Shown: positions 61,833-64,000 of the stretch, one piece after another | Position numbering within the stretch: position 1 is the first letter of the stretch | Layout: each line of letters begins with the position of its first letter | From: Parazoarcus communis SWub3 = DSM 12120 | GTDB taxonomy: Bacteria; Pseudomonadota; Gammaproteobacteria; Burkholderiales; Rhodocyclaceae | Length of the DNA: 64,000 nt | Direction: 5' to 3' | Assembly: GCF_003226565.1 (NCBI RefSeq) | Contig: NZ_QKOE01000001.1 | Location: 1 to 64,000 of the forward strand | Program-made: the position numbers and the translations under genes | The notes under the pieces: generated by a model | What the model was told of the DNA's origin: nothing | What the model saw: the letters and a program-made list of their open reading frames with translations, nothing else | Databases searched by the model: none

Positions 61833-61849
61833 ATCGTCCAAACGGACTA
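61833..61849 (+). promoter_or_regulatory. Operator-like palindrome, site 10
   Basis: ATCGTCCAAACGGACTA, a full match to the consensus. It is upstream of the 67-residue minus-strand gene and directly downstream of the ligase terminator. Confidence 0.78.
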
Positions 61850-61854
61850 AATCC

Positions 61855-61884
61855 AAAAAAATCGGCGCCCCACAGAGCGCCGAT
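61855..61884 (-). terminator. Terminator of the FATP-type ligase gene
   Basis: ATCGGCGC pairs with GCGCCGAT; on the minus strand six T follow (61855-61860 are A on the plus strand). It lies 20 bases after the ligase stop. Confidence 0.88.
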
Positions 61885-61904
61885 CGATCATCGCCTGCGA
61901 CACG

Positions 61905-63752
61905 TCACGCAAAGGGCGGCAGCCCCGCACACTTGAGCGCCTCTGCCGAGTACGGCACATAAGTGGCCCCCGCCTCGTCGCGCACGTACAACGGATCATC
62001 GAAAGCACGGGGGTCGTAGCCTTGTCGCTGCAGGTCGACCTTGCGCAGCTTGAAGGTGGAGGTGAGGTCGGCGGCGCTTGATACGCGCACGAACTGAGGC
62101 GCCGCATACCGCGGCAGGCGAGCCTCGGTGAGCGCGTAAAACGCCTTCGGATCGAAGGCGTGGCCAGGCTGCATCACAACAGCCGCCATGCCGGCCCGCC
62201 CTTCGTGGCCCGGCACCCTCACCCCATAGATGTTGATCAGCTCCACCCCGACGAAGTCCGACAGGGCGTCGGCGACTTCGGCGGTGGAAACGTTCTCGCT
62301 CTTCCAGCGGAAGGTGTCGCCGATGCGGTCGACAAAATAGAAGTAGCCGTCATCGTCGTAGCGCAGCAGGTCGCCCGAACTCCAGTAAGCATCGCCTTCG
62401 GTGAAGACGTTACGCAGGATCTTCTTCTCGGTGGCCTCTTCCGAGGTGTAGCCCTCAAAGCGCCCGCCGCCGACCTCAGGATGATTGACGATGAAGGCGA
62501 TGCCTTCACCGACCTCACCTGGCTGGCACAGGATGTATCGCCCCTGCTCGTCGCGCGGATGCGACTCGGTCTCGACGTCGTAGCGCACCAGGCGGAAGTT
62601 GGTCTTGTTCCAGTCCGGGACGCGGCCACAGGACCCGACATAGTTGTCGACGTTGATCAGCGCAGTGTTGGCCTCGGTGGAACCCCAGCCCTCGAAGATC
62701 TGGATCGGGCCAAAGCGCTCGAGCCAGCGCGCCCAGGTCTCCGCGGTGAGTCCGGCGCCAAGCATTGCGCGCAGACTGTGGTCGCGGTCGTTGGCCTGGG
62801 CAGGCGCGTTGAGCAGGTAGCGGCAGATCTCGCCAATGTACTGGAAGATGGTGATACCGTTGGCACGCACGTCGGTCCAGAACTCGCGCGTGCTGAACTT
62901 GCGTCGCACCACGATGCTGCTGCCCGCCTTGAGCGCGGTGGACGTCACCGAAGTCGCCGCCGCACCGTGGTACAGCGGCAGGCAGCAGTAGAAGACGTCA
63001 TCGGGCGTCACCTCGAGGGTCACATGCATGACGTCGCCCGACGACATCCAGCGCATATGGCTGTAGCGTGCCGCCTTGGGAAGACCGGTGGTGCCCGAAG
63101 TGAAGATCAGCAGCATCGGCTCCTCGGCACGCACCTCGGCACGGCCGTCGCGCGGGAAGGCACTGCGCGCTGCGGCCTCGACCTCGGCGGTGAAATCGGC
63201 GCTCGCCAGCGCGCGATGTTCGGCAGCGGCGGGCTTCTCGGCGTCGGCAACGAGGTAAAGGGGCTGCGCCGGACGCTCGGGGGTGAGCGCGAAGTTCTCG
63301 AGGCATTCCTCGCCGAGCACGACGGCACGGGCCCGCGTCGACTCCAGCGCGTGAGCGAGCGGACGGCCACTGACCTGGGTGTTGATGACCGCGACCACCA
63401 CGCCCAGCTTGGCGAGACCAAACCAGTAGAAGAAGAACTCGGGCCGGTTCTCCATCGCCAGCGCACACACATCGCCGCAGCGCAGGCCGCGCGCATGCAG
63501 GGCGTGGGCAACCTGGTTGGCGCGCGCATCCACCTCGGCGTAGCTGAAGCGACGCCCGCCGTAGATCAGGAAGTCGCGATCGCCAAATCGTGCGGCCTGC
63601 TCCTCGAGGCGATCGGCCAAGGTATGGCGGTCGGCCGGCTTGATCAGATTGGCCGCGCGCGAACGCGCGTCGAGCCTGGCCTGGGTTTCTTCGCGCGGAA
63701 CCACCTTGCTGCGGGCCGCGGGCGGATTCAGAACGACGGCAGAATCGGACAT
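61905..63752 (-). CDS. FATP/very-long-chain-type acyl-CoA synthetase
   Basis: 615 residues from the ATG at 63752 with GGAGAAGGG upstream. P-loop FTSGTTGLPKAARYSH, FEGWGSTEANTALIN, DLLRYDDDGYFYFVDRIGDTFRWKSENVST and the C-terminal LTSTFKLRKVDL are typical of the SLC27/FadD6 group, which includes bile-acid and very-long-chain acyl-CoA synthetases. It activates a hydrophobic carboxylate, here most likely a steroid side-chain or bile acid. It is the third CoA ligase of the window and belongs to a different subgroup from the other two. Confidence 0.9.
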   Translation of the reverse strand: MSDSAVVLNPPAARSKVVPREETQARLDARSRAANLIKPADRHTLADRLEEQAARFGDRDFLIYGGRRFSYAEVDARANQVAHALHARGLRCGDVCALAMENRPEFFFYWFGLAKLGVVVAVINTQVSGRPLAHALESTRARAVVLGEECLENFALTPERPAQPLYLVADAEKPAAAEHRALASADFTAEVEAAARSAFPRDGRAEVRAEEPMLLIFTSGTTGLPKAARYSHMRWMSSGDVMHVTLEVTPDDVFYCCLPLYHGAAATSVTSTALKAGSSIVVRRKFSTREFWTDVRANGITIFQYIGEICRYLLNAPAQANDRDHSLRAMLGAGLTAETWARWLERFGPIQIFEGWGSTEANTALINVDNYVGSCGRVPDWNKTNFRLVRYDVETESHPRDEQGRYILCQPGEVGEGIAFIVNHPEVGGGRFEGYTSEEATEKKILRNVFTEGDAYWSSGDLLRYDDDGYFYFVDRIGDTFRWKSENVSTAEVADALSDFVGVELINIYGVRVPGHEGRAGMAAVVMQPGHAFDPKAFYALTEARLPRYAAPQFVRVSSAADLTSTFKLRKVDLQRQGYDPRAFDDPLYVRDEAGATYVPYSAEALKCAGLPPFA

Positions 63753-63807
63753 GCGCCCTTCTCCATGTTGTGTTCGAGCGTTGCTGTTCGGAGATCGACC
63801 GCGCGCG

Positions 63808-64000
63808 TCAGCGCACGCGGATGCGGGGATCGGGAGCACCACGGCGCAGCGTGGCGAGGAAACGGTCCAGCACGGCGGGCTCCGCGACCTCGGGCAACTG
63901 ATCCTTGGCCGGACGTTCGGCCCAGAATGCACGCCAGGACGGGAACAGGTCGTGGAAGCTCCCCTCGTAGGGTTCGCGCCCCGGCCAGCGCATCTTGCGA
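63808..64000 (-). CDS. C-terminal end of an unidentified protein, start missing
   Basis: The frame is open from the stop at 63808 to the right edge, about 63 codons (…MRWPGREPYEGSFHD…GAPDPRIRVR). The sequence is mixed aromatic and charged, with no motif I recognise. The gap to the ligase gene is 55 bases, so it is probably the upstream gene of the same transcript. Its identity cannot be given from this piece. Confidence 0.5.
   Translation of the reverse strand, partial: RKMRWPGREPYEGSFHDLFPSWRAFWAERPAKDQLPEVAEPAVLDRFLATLRRGAPDPRIRVR

Overview
This 64-kb, GC-rich window is almost entirely a catabolic gene cluster for aerobic (9,10-seco) steroid degradation. The protein families, the DUF1302/DUF1329 envelope pair and the base composition suggest a betaproteobacterium, possibly of the Rhodocyclales (Thauera/Azoarcus-like). 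The genus is an inference; no rRNA or other marker gene is present.

Layout. (1) 1-7.6 kb: minus-strand genes for the steroid A/B ring branch: acylating aldehyde dehydrogenase (hsaG/tesF, cut by the left edge), hydratase (hsaE/tesE), a 7alpha-hydroxysteroid-dehydrogenase-like SDR, a flavin reductase fused to a MarR-like domain (hsaB-like), a divergent aldehyde dehydrogenase, kshB and hsaA. (2) 7.8-11.3 kb: a YCF48 beta-propeller protein and an RND/MMPL transporter. (3) 12-21 kb: a plus-strand side-chain beta-oxidation operon (thiolase, FadJ-type enzyme, heteromeric acyl-CoA dehydrogenase pair, alpha-methylacyl-CoA racemase, FadD19-like ligase). (4) 21-24.6 kb: a small Excalibur protein, then a DUF1329-DUF1302 envelope operon. 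(5) 24.7-34.8 kb: CoA ligase, metallo-beta-lactamase-fold hydrolase, kshA, a small membrane protein, a second aldehyde dehydrogenase, GMC alcohol dehydrogenase, nitroreductase, enoyl-CoA hydratase and TetR. (6) 35-37.9 kb: an anaerobic-type sulfatase-maturating enzyme with a Ser-type sulfatase. (7) 37.9-59.1 kb: long minus-strand operons for rings C/D and side-chain removal (ipdF, maoC, thiolase, two acyl-CoA dehydrogenase pairs, amidase, Hsd4A-like SDR, fadA6, echA20, ipdC, ipdA, ipdB, hsaC, and a DUF35-MaoC protein with an Ltp2-like aldolase). (8) 59-64 kb: quinohemoprotein dehydrogenase, a tiny membrane protein, a FATP-type ligase and the end of one unidentified gene.

Together these genes could take a sulfated or conjugated C24-C27 steroid, hydrolyse and import it, shorten the side chain through CoA thioesters, open ring B (KshAB), hydroxylate and cleave ring A (HsaAB, HsaC), and degrade the C/D-ring propionate through the Ipd pathway. 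kstD (delta1-dehydrogenase), hsaD (hydrolase) and the hsaF aldolase were not found and presumably lie outside the window.

The most interesting signal is an imperfect palindrome, ATCGTCCnnnnGGACTA. It occurs about ten times, only in promoter gaps, ahead of hsaB/aldehyde dehydrogenase, hsaA-kshB/YCF48-RND, DUF1329-DUF1302, kshA, hsaC-ipdAB, ipdF, the Ltp2/PQQ gap and a 67-residue membrane protein. It looks like the operator of a steroid regulon and links uncharacterised envelope and small proteins to the pathway.
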